The notes under the pieces are model-generated. The model did no database searches. It was not told where the DNA came from and saw nothing but the letters and a program-made list of their open reading frames with translations. A stretch of DNA of 64,000 nt. It comes from Auanema rhodensis. Taxonomy: Eukaryota; Nematoda; Chromadorea; Rhabditida; Rhabditidae. The translations under genes were made by a program, and so were the position numbers. How positions within the stretch are numbered: position 1 is the stretch's first letter; each line of letters opens with the position of its first letter. The stretch is taken from the NCBI GenBank assembly GCA_964057225.1, contig OZ059894.1:7512131-7576130 (forward strand), read 5' to 3'. Below, in pieces: positions 53,129 to 63,999 of this stretch.

Positions 53129-53539
53129 CGTTCCGTTATGCTCCTGCGTCGATAATATAAACCATTGTAGTTTATACTATGACGCGCATAGTATTCCTTG
53201 GTGTAACGGTAAGGAATAAAGAGCATAAGGTCAATCATAAGATAAAAGAGAGAAAGATTTATTAGCATGAAATTACAACAATAATATACAAAGATAAAGA
53301 TACAATACAATAAGATAAATATAAGTATAAAGGCTAAACTACAAGCCGTCCATGAGCTTGCTAAGAGGCGAACTCCCGACCAAGGGAACGAGGGAAGGCG
53401 GAGCCATTCATAAGCTTGGAGCTTTTTATCACAATATATCCAAAGAAAGGATGTGAGAGAAGTTCCGAAACTTTCCTCGGTCCTCTGGTCGTCTGGCTCT
53501 AACCCTTCAGCTACATATATGGGGAGTCCGAATGGAACG
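53129..53539 (-). repeat. 3' LTR of element D, copy 2
   Basis: Matches 40683-41093, with the captured array fragment. Confidence 0.85.
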
Positions 53540-54179
53540 TGCCCTTTTTCAAGGATTTTTCGCGTCCGCGCGATATAAAGAGTTTTTAGTGTATATGTAG
53601 CTGAGTTTTAGAGTCTAGGAGTTTACAAATAAAATTAAAAGTTTTAAAATCTACATGTAGAAAGATATATAAATAGTTTTAATAGGTTTCTTTATAGTAT
53701 TAAGATAGAATTTGAATACAATAATAGGTTTTATGTTATTTTGTAACGGAGGATTAGAAAATAAATTTGGTCATTGTAGTACTGTAATAAAAAAAAATTC
53801 TTTGTTTCATGGATGTATGATTTATGTGAGACAATAAGGAATTATCAAACATTTTGGGTACATGGTTACTCGTATCCTAATGATGATGGGGATAATTTTA
53901 GTTAATAATTTACTCGTCTCCATATGTCTCTCTGAATGAAACCTTGAGTACTAATGGAGGCTACCACTCAGATGGGGTGTGGCTTAGGCGCCTGCCAATG
54001 TTCGTCTCTTCTTGGAGATACATATGGAGCTCAGTTTAGCGCAAAATTTTATCTCTATCGGTCGTATAGGATTACGGTAGCCATTTATTTCTATTATATT
54101 TTTGCTTATTCCTTATTTTTAGTTGTTTACTCACTTAATCTCTCATCAAAAAGTTTTCTAATTCACCGTTACTTTCATT
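53540..54179 (-). other. 3' untranslated region of element D, copy 2
   Basis: Duplicate of 41094-41733; block shared with B at 53927-54026. No gene. Confidence 0.6.
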
Positions 54180-54464
54180 TTACAATTTACAGAAAAGAAA
54201 AGAATGTATATAAAAATTTTTTCTGTCGTCGGCTTTGATGAAGTCCGGATCTTCGTAGGTGTCGTCAGAAGGTGAATATGTTCCTTCTCGGGGAGTATAA
54301 AACTGGTCGACTTGCGGCTTCGGCTTTTCGGCTGGTTGGTGCGGTTTTTCTATTTGAACACTAAGAAGTCGGGTACGGCTTCTGCGACGACTTGCGACAG
54401 TAGCGTCACTGTTGGTATCGGACGGGTAAAGGGCTCGGAAAACCGATGAGAATCTTGTGGCCAC
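54180..54464 (-). pseudogene. Truncated gag of element D, copy 2
   Basis: Duplicate of 41734-42018. Confidence 0.75.
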
Positions 54465-54879
54465 CTTTATAGGACTCTTGGTTTGGAAAAACCGAGAATG
54501 GTGAGCTACGTGTGGGATGTTGACGTAAGGTGCGTAAGATTCTTTTAGATGTGTGTTGGGAGAGAGAAAGACTCGGGAGCAATAGGATAGTCATGCTTTG
54601 CTGGGCGATGCGGAGGGTAAATGAGAGGGAGTTTTTCAAATCCTGGCCAGGAATCTGACTCCGCCTATCTACCGTAAGCTTATTATAGTTAATGATGTTT
54701 ATCTCTTCGCAAAAACTATTTTTATCCGCTCTTGCACTTTCCTCTAATTTTGTTTTCTTACTGCTCTAGAATCTTTAAAAAAAACTTTATTCATGTCATC
54801 CCCTTTGTACTTTTGCGGCCTTTGGACATTTATTTTAAGGTTAGAAACAAAAGAAAAGAAAAGAAAGAAAGAAAAAAAA

Positions 54880-55427
54880 ATGGATTTCCAACGTTATAAT
54901 CCCACTGGCATGACTTATGTCCTGTGGAAATTATACAAATCCATCGTTGAGTACGATGGAGAAGGAGTTTTGGCTTATAGGCCAAATCTTGATATAATTT
55001 TAATGGTTTGTGTATCTCCATTTTATGTTTGATTATTTGATTACTTTAGTTTATCGAAGATCACCAAATGTATTATTTGGGGCAGGGCCATATAAACTTT
55101 GCCACCTTCGTAGATGTAGCTCCCGAAGTGGAGCTTGTTGGTCGAAGGTGCTTAGTTGATCTATGCGCTCATGTATATAATGGTAGGGCCGGTTTATTAA
55201 CCGCACGTCCTTGGGCCTGGTACCAGGAAAAGAGTCATTTTTATTATTATTTATTATATAGATTATTGTTTAAAATCTATATTGTTTATGATGACTCATT
55301 ATTTGGTTTGGAACTTAGGGTTTCGCGAGGTTTAGAATATAGTGAAGATTTAATTGCGAGCGAAACTCCTATGTTTCTTGCCTCTGAGTTTCGAACTTGG
55401 TTGCAATCAAATACGGGTATTGACTGA
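54880..55427 (+). CDS. Antisense two-exon gene of element D, copy 2 (167 aa)
   Basis: Exons 54880-55005 and 55050-55427, intron 44 bp. Identical to the gene at 42434-42981. Confidence 0.75.
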
Positions 55428-56398
55428 ACAAAGCTTGTACTCTGTGTTTTTTTTTGTGCACTTTGCACTGTTTTCGTCAAGAAAATGGCCTTATGTGTTT
55501 TTCAATCTTGTCCTCATTCCTTTTTCCTTAAATAGCATGTTTTGCTCAAAATGTTTTCGACATTGTGCATGCTAATGAGGTTTGAGGAGAGTTATTGAAA
55601 AGGCTGTCCCTTTTCTTGATCAAAATAAGCAAAAGTGTGTTTTCCTAAGCGAATTTCTTTTTGAAAATGAGAAAAATACGTCTATTTTTGAACATTTCCA
55701 AATAACTTAGGATTACTGTAGGAGATAAGGGGTATCTTATGAGTTGAAACAACGAAATGATTTGAGGAAGATGACATAATCTACAGGGATAAAATCCGTA
55801 GCAGTTATGCTTCCGCCAACTTGACCTGACTGTCAATTAAGAGCTGAGAAGTCTTATTGCAGATTTACCAGGCTTTTTCGGACTAGTGTGGTCTCTTTTT
55901 ATATTCAATTTATGTAACCGTTTTTGGTTTCCCGCAAAATAATATGTAAAATGGTCTTTTACGTCTGAATATAATAATATTTCAAAATTCTAGTCCTGAC
56001 CACAAAATATACAAACTATAATCAATTGCGCGCGTCTTATAAACTTTTGTTCCAATAATTAAACTTCTCTATGCCCAAAAAAAATGTGAACAACTATAAT
56101 TTCTCGTTTGGCAAAATTGTCCTCTATTTCAATCCAAACGTCCTCAAAATAGCATGAGAAGCGGTACAAGATACGATATAGAAAAGGGTGGACATTCAGA
56201 CGGTTTTAAATTGAGGACGGCGGGCAAGAATTTTTATTGGTCCTATCTCGCATTTAAGCGAGATTCCTTGTATCTGTACCTTAAAACAAATTGGCGCCTT
56301 CATTTTGTTGTTTCAAGTGGAGGATTTATAATTTAGAATGCAAAAATGGACTTTTACAATGAAAAAAAATTTTTTTTTTGTTCAAAAGATGAGTTCGA
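55428..56398 (-). other. Leader of element D, copy 2
   Basis: Duplicate of 42982-43952; conserved hairpin at 56245-56264. Confidence 0.6.
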
Positions 56399-56411
56399 GG
56401 TGGAACCTCCA
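56399..56411 (-). other. Primer binding site for tRNA-Gln (element D, copy 2)
   Basis: Same as 43953-43965. Confidence 0.6.
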
Positions 56412-56756
56412 CGTTCCGTTATGCTCCTGCGTCGATAATATAAACCATTGTAGTTTATACTATGACGCGCATAGTATTCCTTGGTGTAGCGGTAAGGAAT
56501 AAAGAGCATAAGGTCAATCATAAGATAAAAGAGAGAAAGATTTATTGGCATGAAACTACAACAATAATATACAAAGATAAAGATACAATACAATAAGATA
56601 AATATAAGTATAAAGACTAAACTACAAGCCGTCCATGAGCTTGCTAAGAGGCGAACTCCCGACCAAGGGAACGAGGGAAGGCGGAGCCATTCCTCGGTCC
56701 TCTGGTCGTCTGGCTCTAACCCTTCAGCTACATATATGGGGAGTCCGAATGGAACG
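56412..56756 (-). repeat. 5' LTR of element D, copy 2
   Basis: Matches 43966-44310. Confidence 0.88.
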
Positions 56757-56868
56757 CCTTTCTTTGGATATATTGTGATAAAAAGCTCCAAGCTTATGAT
56801 TACGTTGTTTGGATGCATAAGGGATAGACGGCGGATCTCTTGTGAGATGATATTCTAAGAGATAATGT

Positions 56869-56940
56869 GGCCGAATGGTCTAGGGGTATGATTCTCGTTT
56901 TGGGTGCGAGAGGTCCCGGGTTCAAATCCCGGTTCGGCCC
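56869..56940 (+). tRNA. tRNA-Pro(TGG), anticodon-stem variant
   Basis: Partner of 44423 with CTCGT. Confidence 0.88.
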
Positions 56941-57121
56941 AAACTTTTGCTATCTTTTGTTTCAGAAACAGTTTTGATAATGCTTTCAGTTTCGGAACTT
57001 CTCTCACATCCTTTCTTTGGATATATTGTGATAAAAAGCTCCAAGGTTATGATTACGTTGTTTGGATGCATAAGGGATAGACGGCGGATCTCTTGTGAGA
57101 TGATATTCTAGGAGATAATGT

Positions 57122-57193
57122 GGCCGAATGGTCTAGGGGTATGATTCTCGCTTTGGGTGCGAGAGGTCCCGGGTTCAAATCCCGGTTCGGCCC
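57122..57193 (+). tRNA. tRNA-Pro(TGG)
   Basis: Consensus copy, partner of 44676. Confidence 0.95.
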
Positions 57194-57374
57194 AAATTTT
57201 TGCTATCTTTTGTTTCAGAAACAGTTTTGATAATGCTTTCAGTTTCGGAACTTCTCTCACATCCTCTCTTTGGATATATTGTGATAAAAAGCTCCAAGCT
57301 TATAATTACGTTGCTTGGATGCATAAGGGATAGACGGCAGATCTCTTGTGAGATGATATTCTAGGAGATAATGT

Positions 57375-57446
57375 GGCCGAATGGTCTAGGGGTATGATTC
57401 TCGCTTTGGGTGCGAGAGGTCCCGGGTTCAAATCCCGGTTCGGCCC
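57375..57446 (+). tRNA. tRNA-Pro(TGG)
   Basis: Consensus copy, partner of 44929. Confidence 0.95.
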
Positions 57447-57627
57447 AAACTTTTGCTATCTTTTGTTTCAGAAACAGTTTTGATAATGCTTTCAGTTTCG
57501 GAACTTCTCTCACATCCTTTCTTTGGATATATTCTGGAAAAAAGGTCTCTGCTTATGATTACGTTGTTTGGATGCATAAGGGATAGACGGCGGATCTCTT
57601 GTGAGATGATATTCTAGGTGATAATGT

Positions 57628-57699
57628 GGCCGAATGGTCTAGGGGTATGATTCTCGCTTTGGGTGCGAGAGGTCCCGGGTTCAAATCCCGGTTCGGCCC
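57628..57699 (+). tRNA. tRNA-Pro(TGG)
   Basis: Consensus copy, partner of 45182. Confidence 0.95.
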
Positions 57700-57880
57700 A
57701 AACTTTTGCTATCTTTTGTTTCAGAAACAGTTTTGATAATGCTTTCAGCTTCGGAACTTCTCTCACATCCTTTCTTTGGATATATTGTGATAAAAAGCTC
57801 CAAGCTTATAATTACGTTGTTTGGATGCATAAGGGATAGACGGCGGATCTCTTGTGAGATGATATTCTGGGAGAAAATGT

Positions 57881-57952
57881 GGCCGAATGGTCTAGGGGTA
57901 TGATTCTCGCTTTGGGTGCGAGAGGTCCCGGGTTCAAATCCCGGTTCGGCCC
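57881..57952 (+). tRNA. tRNA-Pro(TGG)
   Basis: Consensus copy; both flanks of the GCTATC dialect, so this is the original right neighbour of the duplicated block. Confidence 0.95.
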
Positions 57953-58133
57953 AAACTTTTGCTATCTTTTGTTTCAGAAACAGTTTTGATAATGCTTTCA
58001 GTTTCGGAACTTCTCTCACATCCTCTCTTTGGATATATTGTGATAAAAAGCTCCAAGCTTATAATTACGTTGCTTGGATGCATAAGGGATAGACGGCAGA
58101 TCTCTTGTGAGATGATATTCTAGGAGATAATGT

Positions 58134-58141
58134 GGCCGAAT
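58134..58141 (+). pseudogene. 5' fragment of a tRNA-Pro gene
   Basis: Only GGCCGAAT remains; sequence then jumps to the linker (TCAGAAACAG), a deletion of roughly 85 bp just before element E. Confidence 0.75.
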
Positions 58142-58154
58142 TCAGAAACAGTTT

Positions 58155-58520
58155 CGTTCCATTCGGAGACTCTATATATGTAACTGCAGGGTTAGAGCCA
58201 GACCGACTAGAGGAATGAGGAATGGCACCGCCTTCCCTCATGCCCCTATTCGGGAGTTCGCCCCTTTGCAAGCCCATGGACGGTTTGCATCTAACTTAGT
58301 TAATCTTATATATTAGTCTTTGTCTTGTAAATGTAGTTTACTTTATACTTGTGTTATTGTATTGTAATGATATTGTATTGTGTATAATAAACCTATATAT
58401 TTCCTTATCTTATGTAATCCTTATGCTCTGTTTCCATACCGCTACACTTATGGAATACTATACGCGTAGTTGAGCAGACTACAATGGTCTGTTCAATATA
58501 CGTAGGAGCATAATGGAACG
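58155..58520 (+). repeat. 5' LTR of element E
   Basis: 366 bp, starts CGTTCCAT and ends ATGGAACG as in B. Clearly related to the B LTR over most of its length. Confidence 0.88.
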
Positions 58521-58533
58521 TGGAGGTTCCACC
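58521..58533 (+). other. Primer binding site for tRNA-Gln (element E)
   Basis: TGGAGGTTCCACC directly after the LTR, as in B and D. Confidence 0.6.
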
Positions 58534-58990
58534 TCGAACTCATTTTTGTCGCAAAAACTCGCATAAAAAGTCCATATTTTGATATCTAAATTAAAACTTC
58601 CTCCACGGTTAGCAACATAATGAGGGCGCCAACTTGTATAAGGTGCAGGTACAAGGGATCTCTCTTTTAGAGAGCTAGGACTATATAATTTTGAAATTTT
58701 ACCCGCTGTCCCCACTCATAAAACCGTCTGAGTGTCCACCCTTATAATACCGTATCCTGCACCGCTTCTCTTGCATTTTTTTTGAGGACGTTTGGATCGA
58801 AATAGGGGACAATTTCACCAAACGAAATTTTGATTTCATTATTATTTGGCAACGAGGAGTTAGAATGAAATTTTGAAAGCGCACAAAGTTTAATATTTTA
58901 TTGTGGTCAGGACTAGAGATTTGAAAGTTAAATTCAGGCGTAAAAGAGCATGCTAACTAAATATTTTTGCGGGAGCCGTTATTCGGTTTT
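58534..58990 (+). other. Leader of element E, primer-proximal part
   Basis: No gene. Holds the shared blocks GGCGCCAACTTGTAT and TTTGAGGACGTTTGGA and a hairpin at 58658-58676 (CTCTC/GAGAG core) at the place of the B and D hairpins. The block ACTAGTCCGAAAAATCCTGG follows near 59028, within the end of the antisense gene. Confidence 0.6.
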
Positions 58991-59596
58991 TTATTTTATT
59001 TTTTTTTGATTGTGAGAATAGACCACACTAGTCCGAAAAATCCTGGCACAAATTTTATTGAAGCCCCATTTAAAATGCAACTGTCTCACAAATTCTATAG
59101 GCTGTGAGATGGGCTCATTGCTAGGCTCTAAATACTGCGAATACTCTGAATCCGCAGAGGTCCTTAGCAATAAGCCCATAGGAGACTGTTCATAAAACAA
59201 ATAAATTTTAAACAAAATTTTAGACATATAATCATAAAAATCATGAGGCTTATGCTCATACCAATTCCAAGGGGATGCGATTAAATTGGGGTTTTCATAC
59301 CAATGCGCGCACAAATCGGTGAGGCACCATCGCCCAATAGCTGCAACCTCATCCGCTATTTCTTGCATTAGGGAGAAATTCACTAATCCCCTCCCCAGAT
59401 AATGCATTTTTAAATCCTCGATAAACTAAAATTTTTTTTTATTATTAATATAACATGTTTCTTTGCTTTAACCAACCATCTTAATCATGTCTGGGTGAGG
59501 CCTATAAGCTAACACTTCGTCTTGATCATACAAGACGAGGTCAGCGTACAGCTTTCTCAAGACAAAAGTCATTCCCGATAGACCTTCATAAGCCAT
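58991..59596 (-). CDS. Antisense two-exon gene of element E (184 aa)
   Basis: Minus strand; exon 1 59596-59477, intron 59476-59426 (51 bp, GT donor, TTTTAG acceptor, phase 0), exon 2 59425-58991. It is the counterpart of the gene in D: the intron sits directly before the codons for FIED in both. Shared residues include VLAYRP, YLG-G, CL-DLCAH, W-WY, LFKIY, LLLR-S, EYS and EF. The C-terminal 20 or so residues run into the conserved leader block and differ from D, so the natural stop may have moved. Function unknown. It lies between the 5' LTR and gag, on the opposite strand to the element genes. Confidence 0.75.
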
Positions 59597-60010
59597 TCTT
59601 TGATTTTTTTTTCCTTCTTCAGCTCTACAAATATAAAGAATCTTATGCATAAAAAGGGGACATAAAACGACTGAAAATCTCTTTCATACTTTCAAGAATT
59701 CAATTAGAGTAAAGTATTAAGATTGAGGCTGGAAAGAGCGAAGACCAACAAAATTTATAATTGATGAACATCTGTGAAAAAGAATAAAGAAAAGAGAATA
59801 CGGTAGATAGGCGGAGCCAGATCTCAGGCCAAGATTTTAAAACTCTTTCTCATCTAATAACGATTCTCGGCGAAAGACGCCACGTCTCAATCTTCAAACT
59901 TTTCTTACTTTTCCCTATAACCGACCTGAATTTCTTGTCACTCATTCAACGTCAACATCCCCCATATAACGAAACACTCGCGGTTTTTCCAAACCAAGAG
60001 TGATTCCAAA
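59597..60010 (+). other. Leader of element E, gag-proximal part
   Basis: No gene. The block TACGGTAGATAGGCGGAGCC near 59800 and the stretch before gag (GGTTTTTCCAAACCAAGAGT) are shared with B and D. The latter also stays open in the gag frame without an ATG. Confidence 0.55.
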
Positions 60011-60760
60011 GTGGCACGAAGATACTCTTCGGCCGTCCCTGCTCTATACCCTTCTGAGTCCAGTGACGACATCGCAGTCGCCAGTCGAACCAGAAGCCGC
60101 ACTCGACTCCTCAGTGTTCAGATTGAAGAGCCTGAACAAGAGGTAAAACCCAAAGTCGAGAAAACCTTCATTCCTCGAGAAGGCACGTATTCACCTCCGG
60201 ACAACACCGAGGAGGACCCTGATTTCTATATTCAGGACTACAATATTCAAACTTCAGCTTCAACTCCAAAGGTACACTCTTTTAAAAGTAATAAAAAGAT
60301 TCAAAAAATTCAAAAACCAAAACAAATAACCTCTAATACTTCACCAGCCACCCCCCACCTAAACTTATCAACTTTATCAGTTAATACTGATAACGATCTT
60401 GCATCTTCTTTTGAACTAACTCTAACACCGCAGGCATTTTCCACTCCGATAGAAAACTCACAACTTAATAAAACCTCATCTCTCACTATTCGCAAATCAC
60501 CCTTATCAGTTATCACTGATAAGCTTGATTCGAAAAAGCTTGATTCTAAAAAGATTAATAAAAGAAAAACTAATACACCGCGTAGGCGCTCAACCTCTAA
60601 TAATCCCGTAGAACCAAATCAGGAAATTACCGAAGTTTTGCCCTTATCACTAACTACTGATAAGTTCAAAAGTAAGAAATCTTTAAGCGGTTCTCCTCAG
60701 CCGCCCCTACCATTAGTTATCCAACATCTGGTAACTCGAAAAAGGGAGGTAAGAACTTAA
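60011..60760 (+). pseudogene. N-terminal part of gag, element E (frame broken)
   Basis: Begins with GTG like B and D (RSRTRLLSVQIEE and REGTYSPPDNTEEDPDF are shared). It follows the Ser/Thr-rich B region with three LS--TD motifs, then leaves the B-like frame near 60690 and stops at 60758-60760. About 60 codons present in B are missing here, and the downstream gag is in another frame, so a deletion probably broke the gene. Confidence 0.75.
60374..60662. promoter_or_regulatory. Cluster of paired extended GATA sites inside gag (element E)
   Basis: TTATCAG or TTATCAC followed after 4-5 bases by ACTGATAA at 60374-60393, 60503-60522 and 60644-60662, mirroring the three pairs in B. Confidence 0.45.
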
Positions 60761-60825
60761 CGGCGAGAAGCTCAGGCAGTAAAGGGATTACGTCATCTCG
60801 CACATACCCTGAGGATATACCAACC

Positions 60826-63800
60826 ATGACGGAGACACCACGTCTTCCGGGAGCTGGTAAATCTACCATTGCGCACGCATTAAGCTCACCTTATTGCCCC
60901 ATATACGACGGAAGTCGTAACTTTAGAGATTTCGTGGCAAAGTTTAATACCTTTTCTAACGCCTTAGGCTTAGTGATGCCCGAAAGACTAACTATTTTAC
61001 CATTACTATTAAAAAATGATAGAGCAGAGGAAGCTTATTTAGAGCTACCTGACAAGGTCAGAACAGCTGGACCTTGGGTTACCCTAATAGAAGAGTTAAC
61101 ATCCAAGCTGTGTCCCGAATACAATCAAGACCCTGCCCTTATCACACTTCAAAACAGCACTCAAGGCGATTTATCAATTGATGGTTTTGCACAAACGTTA
61201 AGAAACCTCAGCTTAAATGCTTTCTCTAATAGTGATACTCATAAAGATCACATTCTGAGGTCCACATTTTTGAGAGGCTTGAAAAATACGATACGCCCAG
61301 GGGTAATTCGAGCAAAACCCAAAACTTTTGCTGAGGCTGTTGATAGTGCTCGCTGGGAGGAATCAATTGCAAACCAAGTAGCAGACCCTCAGGCGCTATT
61401 GGTTAACGCAATTGAAAGAAATTTCCCCCCGCGCAGAAACAATGGTGGGAGAGGTATGGCAAGAGGTTATCAATCTTTTAATAATAAAAATTATCAAAAT
61501 TATAATAATTATAACAATTATCATCCAAACTTTCAAAACAATCAAAATTATCATAAATTTTCAAAAAATCAAAAAGGCTGGAATTTCCAAAACCCATTTG
61601 CTAGGAACCGCAATTTTGGTGACCGCGGTCGAAATTATCAGAATCAAAATCAAAATGGGTATCAAAGAAGCCACAATGCATCACAAAATCAAGAAATGAG
61701 CAATAATAGACAGAGAAATAACAGTACCTTTAGGGGAAATAACAACAATAGAGGCAGAGGTAGAGGCTCAAGAGTCAATAATTTGACTCTGATATCTCCT
61801 TTGACTTTAGCCGTAGCTTTATCAGTAATCTTATCACTGGTTACAACAGCTGAAGCATACCAGCTATGTACTAAAGCTACTGGAGGAGCCCTTCTCCGTC
61901 CCCCATCTCTCCGAAAATGCTTATTACCACCAATAAAGCATATCTTACGAACAAAAGTTCATCTTTATACAAGGAATCAAACGGCACATGAATGGGATGC
62001 ATGGAGATGCTCCAAAGAAATTCATAAAATGTGTATCAGAGACCTTTTGTTCCTTAGAGATACCAATACAACGATAGCGAGAATTGAAAAGATACCAGCT
62101 GCAGAATGCAGACTGGCAGTGAGAGATAGAAGATGGAATTGGAGTGAATTAAAGAAGATCGACAGCATAACATATGCAACTGACGAGCCTTCCTTCTCGC
62201 CAGGCCGATCTTTTAATAATGAACTATGTGAAGAGAAAGCCAGATTGGTTATCGAAAGAGGGGTTATGACACGGATGCCAGATGAAACTATAATCTCCAA
62301 TTTACTACTAAATACTGAAGGATGCTTAGCGCATCATGGAGAATGTGCATCAGATACCTCAATCATCATATGGGAGAAACAGCCTTATGAATATCGATGC
62401 AACTATATCGACATGAGTGAATATGATGTGATAATTGGAGACGGCATTATTCTGTTACCAACCACTCAATCAGCCCTTGTAATCGATCAAAAAGAGATAC
62501 CGAAGCAAATATCTTCTTGTTTTAAACAGCCAATCTTCCACACCACAACTGGCAATTACATTCTCTTACCACAGTACCCAAATGACACCAATATCCATGT
62601 TTTAATAGAGAGAGAATATAAGAAACTTCCGGCGAAAAGAGATAAAAGAGCAATTGCGGAATGCACGGTTGAATTAAACAAGGAGTGGATACAAAAACAG
62701 GAAGATTTTGAAACTTTAATATTAAATATTTGTCCTTATCCTTTCTTACGACCGGTGATGAGTAATCCTGGTATTTATCAGATAATACCGCTTATAAAGG
62801 CCAGACGAGCTGTCAACCCTTCATATTCAATTATTGATTGGGTTTCAGCACATCCCGAGAAGTTTTATTTCTTCTTAAGAAGTCCCGTATCTGATAAATC
62901 CATACAACGTTTCCTTCAAACATACGAAATACACGACCCTGAGGAAGCAATACTTTATTTTCTTGCGCAAAAGGAACTGGCAGCAACCACTCGCGGCGCT
63001 ATACGGTATTTAACCTCAAAACAATTATTAGAACAGATAGGTGACAGATTAACAGCACACGAATTTGACGAAAAACTACTAGAAAAGGACGGATCCTACC
63101 GCGAAAGAGCCGAAAGCATAGCGATGGAGCTAGCTTATACACCGGTAATATTTGAAAACAATCTGTCGGTACCATCAAGGCAAGAGGTTTTAAAATCCTT
63201 TGTGAACATGCCGCCTATCCGACCAACTTTAACAACTGACAATGCTGATGAGCGTATAGTACTTAGAAATACACTTTACTTATACCATAACTTGATGACA
63301 TTGCGAGTAATAAGGCCAAATAAAACAGCAGCAGCCGTAGATGATGAAAAGTTCCGACAATTAACAATCAATGTGCCAGATACCAACAAACTATATCGAG
63401 ATAAAGATTCTAACTACGGTATATCGATGGGCCCCCACCCTCGCATTCAAACCCCAAGCGCGGATACACGCCAGCTACTTATAAAAACATTTTTACCACT
63501 GTTAGAGGATATTGAAACACCGCCTTATCTGACTAAAAGACTGTCATTAACGACAACAACGGACAAACCCGCTTCACTAGTTCAGGAGACAACTATAAGC
63601 TATACGACTCGGATTCCGACGACAACCATAGTTGACACGACAACAGCCGTGATAACTACGACTCTCTCGCCAACAACATTAGCAACAGTCACTGACACGG
63701 CGTCACGAACCTTAAGGAAACAAAGAACATCATCTCCACCCGTAGAAACCAGAGAAATTCAGGCTCAGGCAACGTATACAGCGTCAAAAGTGAACAACGA

Positions 63801-63999
63801 AATACAATTCAACCTCAACGTATCTCGCAGAATAGCTCAAGATCATCTACAATATACAACAACACTCATACAAGAAGAGCTACAGAAACATTTTATGGAA
63901 TCTTATGAATCCATATGTGAGATTCAAAATAGATACCTCGAGCTATGGCGTTCTATTTTACACATAGAACCCACAATAGCAATGAGGACTATTTTAGGA
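60826..63999 (+). CDS. Gag capsid and envelope part of the element E polyprotein, 3'-partial
   Basis: Open without a stop to the window edge. An ATG at 60826 (MTETPRLPGAGKS) matches an internal Met of B; the frame is open from 60676, so this ATG is a chosen start and not proven. Then follow the capsid-like domain, the RG and Asn/Gln/Tyr-rich region (no CCHC), a signal-peptide-like segment ending TTAEA, and the envelope, colinear with B. Kept from B: the furin-like site (RDKR before AIAEC), the cysteine pattern of the first envelope part, the Thr-rich stretch, RKQR, and the C-E-I-Q-N...L-x-L-W motif near 63916. The transmembrane segment and Pol lie outside the window. Confidence 0.85.
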   Translation, partial: MTETPRLPGAGKSTIAHALSSPYCPIYDGSRNFRDFVAKFNTFSNALGLVMPERLTILPLLLKNDRAEEAYLELPDKVRTAGPWVTLIEELTSKLCPEYNQDPALITLQNSTQGDLSIDGFAQTLRNLSLNAFSNSDTHKDHILRSTFLRGLKNTIRPGVIRAKPKTFAEAVDSARWEESIANQVADPQALLVNAIERNFPPRRNNGGRGMARGYQSFNNKNYQNYNNYNNYHPNFQNNQNYHKFSKNQKGWNFQNPFARNRNFGDRGRNYQNQNQNGYQRSHNASQNQEMSNNRQRNNSTFRGNNNNRGRGRGSRVNNLTLISPLTLAVALSVILSLVTTAEAYQLCTKATGGALLRPPSLRKCLLPPIKHILRTKVHLYTRNQTAHEWDAWRCSKEIHKMCIRDLLFLRDTNTTIARIEKIPAAECRLAVRDRRWNWSELKKIDSITYATDEPSFSPGRSFNNELCEEKARLVIERGVMTRMPDETIISNLLLNTEGCLAHHGECASDTSIIIWEKQPYEYRCNYIDMSEYDVIIGDGIILLPTTQSALVIDQKEIPKQISSCFKQPIFHTTTGNYILLPQYPNDTNIHVLIEREYKKLPAKRDKRAIAECTVELNKEWIQKQEDFETLILNICPYPFLRPVMSNPGIYQIIPLIKARRAVNPSYSIIDWVSAHPEKFYFFLRSPVSDKSIQRFLQTYEIHDPEEAILYFLAQKELAATTRGAIRYLTSKQLLEQIGDRLTAHEFDEKLLEKDGSYRERAESIAMELAYTPVIFENNLSVPSRQEVLKSFVNMPPIRPTLTTDNADERIVLRNTLYLYHNLMTLRVIRPNKTAAAVDDEKFRQLTINVPDTNKLYRDKDSNYGISMGPHPRIQTPSADTRQLLIKTFLPLLEDIETPPYLTKRLSLTTTTDKPASLVQETTISYTTRIPTTTIVDTTTAVITTTLSPTTLATVTDTASRTLRKQRTSSPPVETREIQAQATYTASKVNNEIQFNLNVSRRIAQDHLQYTTTLIQEELQKHFMESYESICEIQNRYLELWRSILHIEPTIAMRTILG

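Larger units (their letters stand above)
53129..56756 (-). mobile_element. Element D, copy 2
   Basis: Duplicate of 40683-44310 through the large duplication, including the CCTT flanks and the LTR insert at about 53409-53474. Confidence 0.9.
45435..57880 (+). repeat. Segmental duplication, copy 2
   Basis: Second copy of 32614-45434, shorter by one 375-bp tRNA unit. The parts holding elements C and D are displaced by exactly 12446 bp. Confidence 0.9.
56757..58154 (+). repeat. tRNA-Pro array, segment 6
   Basis: Five complete units at 253-bp spacing in the GCTATC dialect, then a truncated unit and element E. Confidence 0.9.

Noticed and set aside
1683..58019. Many minus-strand open frames of 60-130 codons with near-identical products along the array
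   Set aside because: They are the reverse complement of tRNA plus spacer and recur only because the unit recurs. Their longest common part covers the tRNA gene itself, and the frames differ with spacer indels.
1451..58141. tRNA-derived SINE family
   Set aside because: Units are head to tail without A-rich tails or target duplications, and the tRNA part is an intact gene with its own terminator.
1227..58154. CRISPR-like array of repeats and spacers
   Set aside because: The repeats are tRNA genes, the spacers are themselves repeated, and the context is eukaryotic retroelements.
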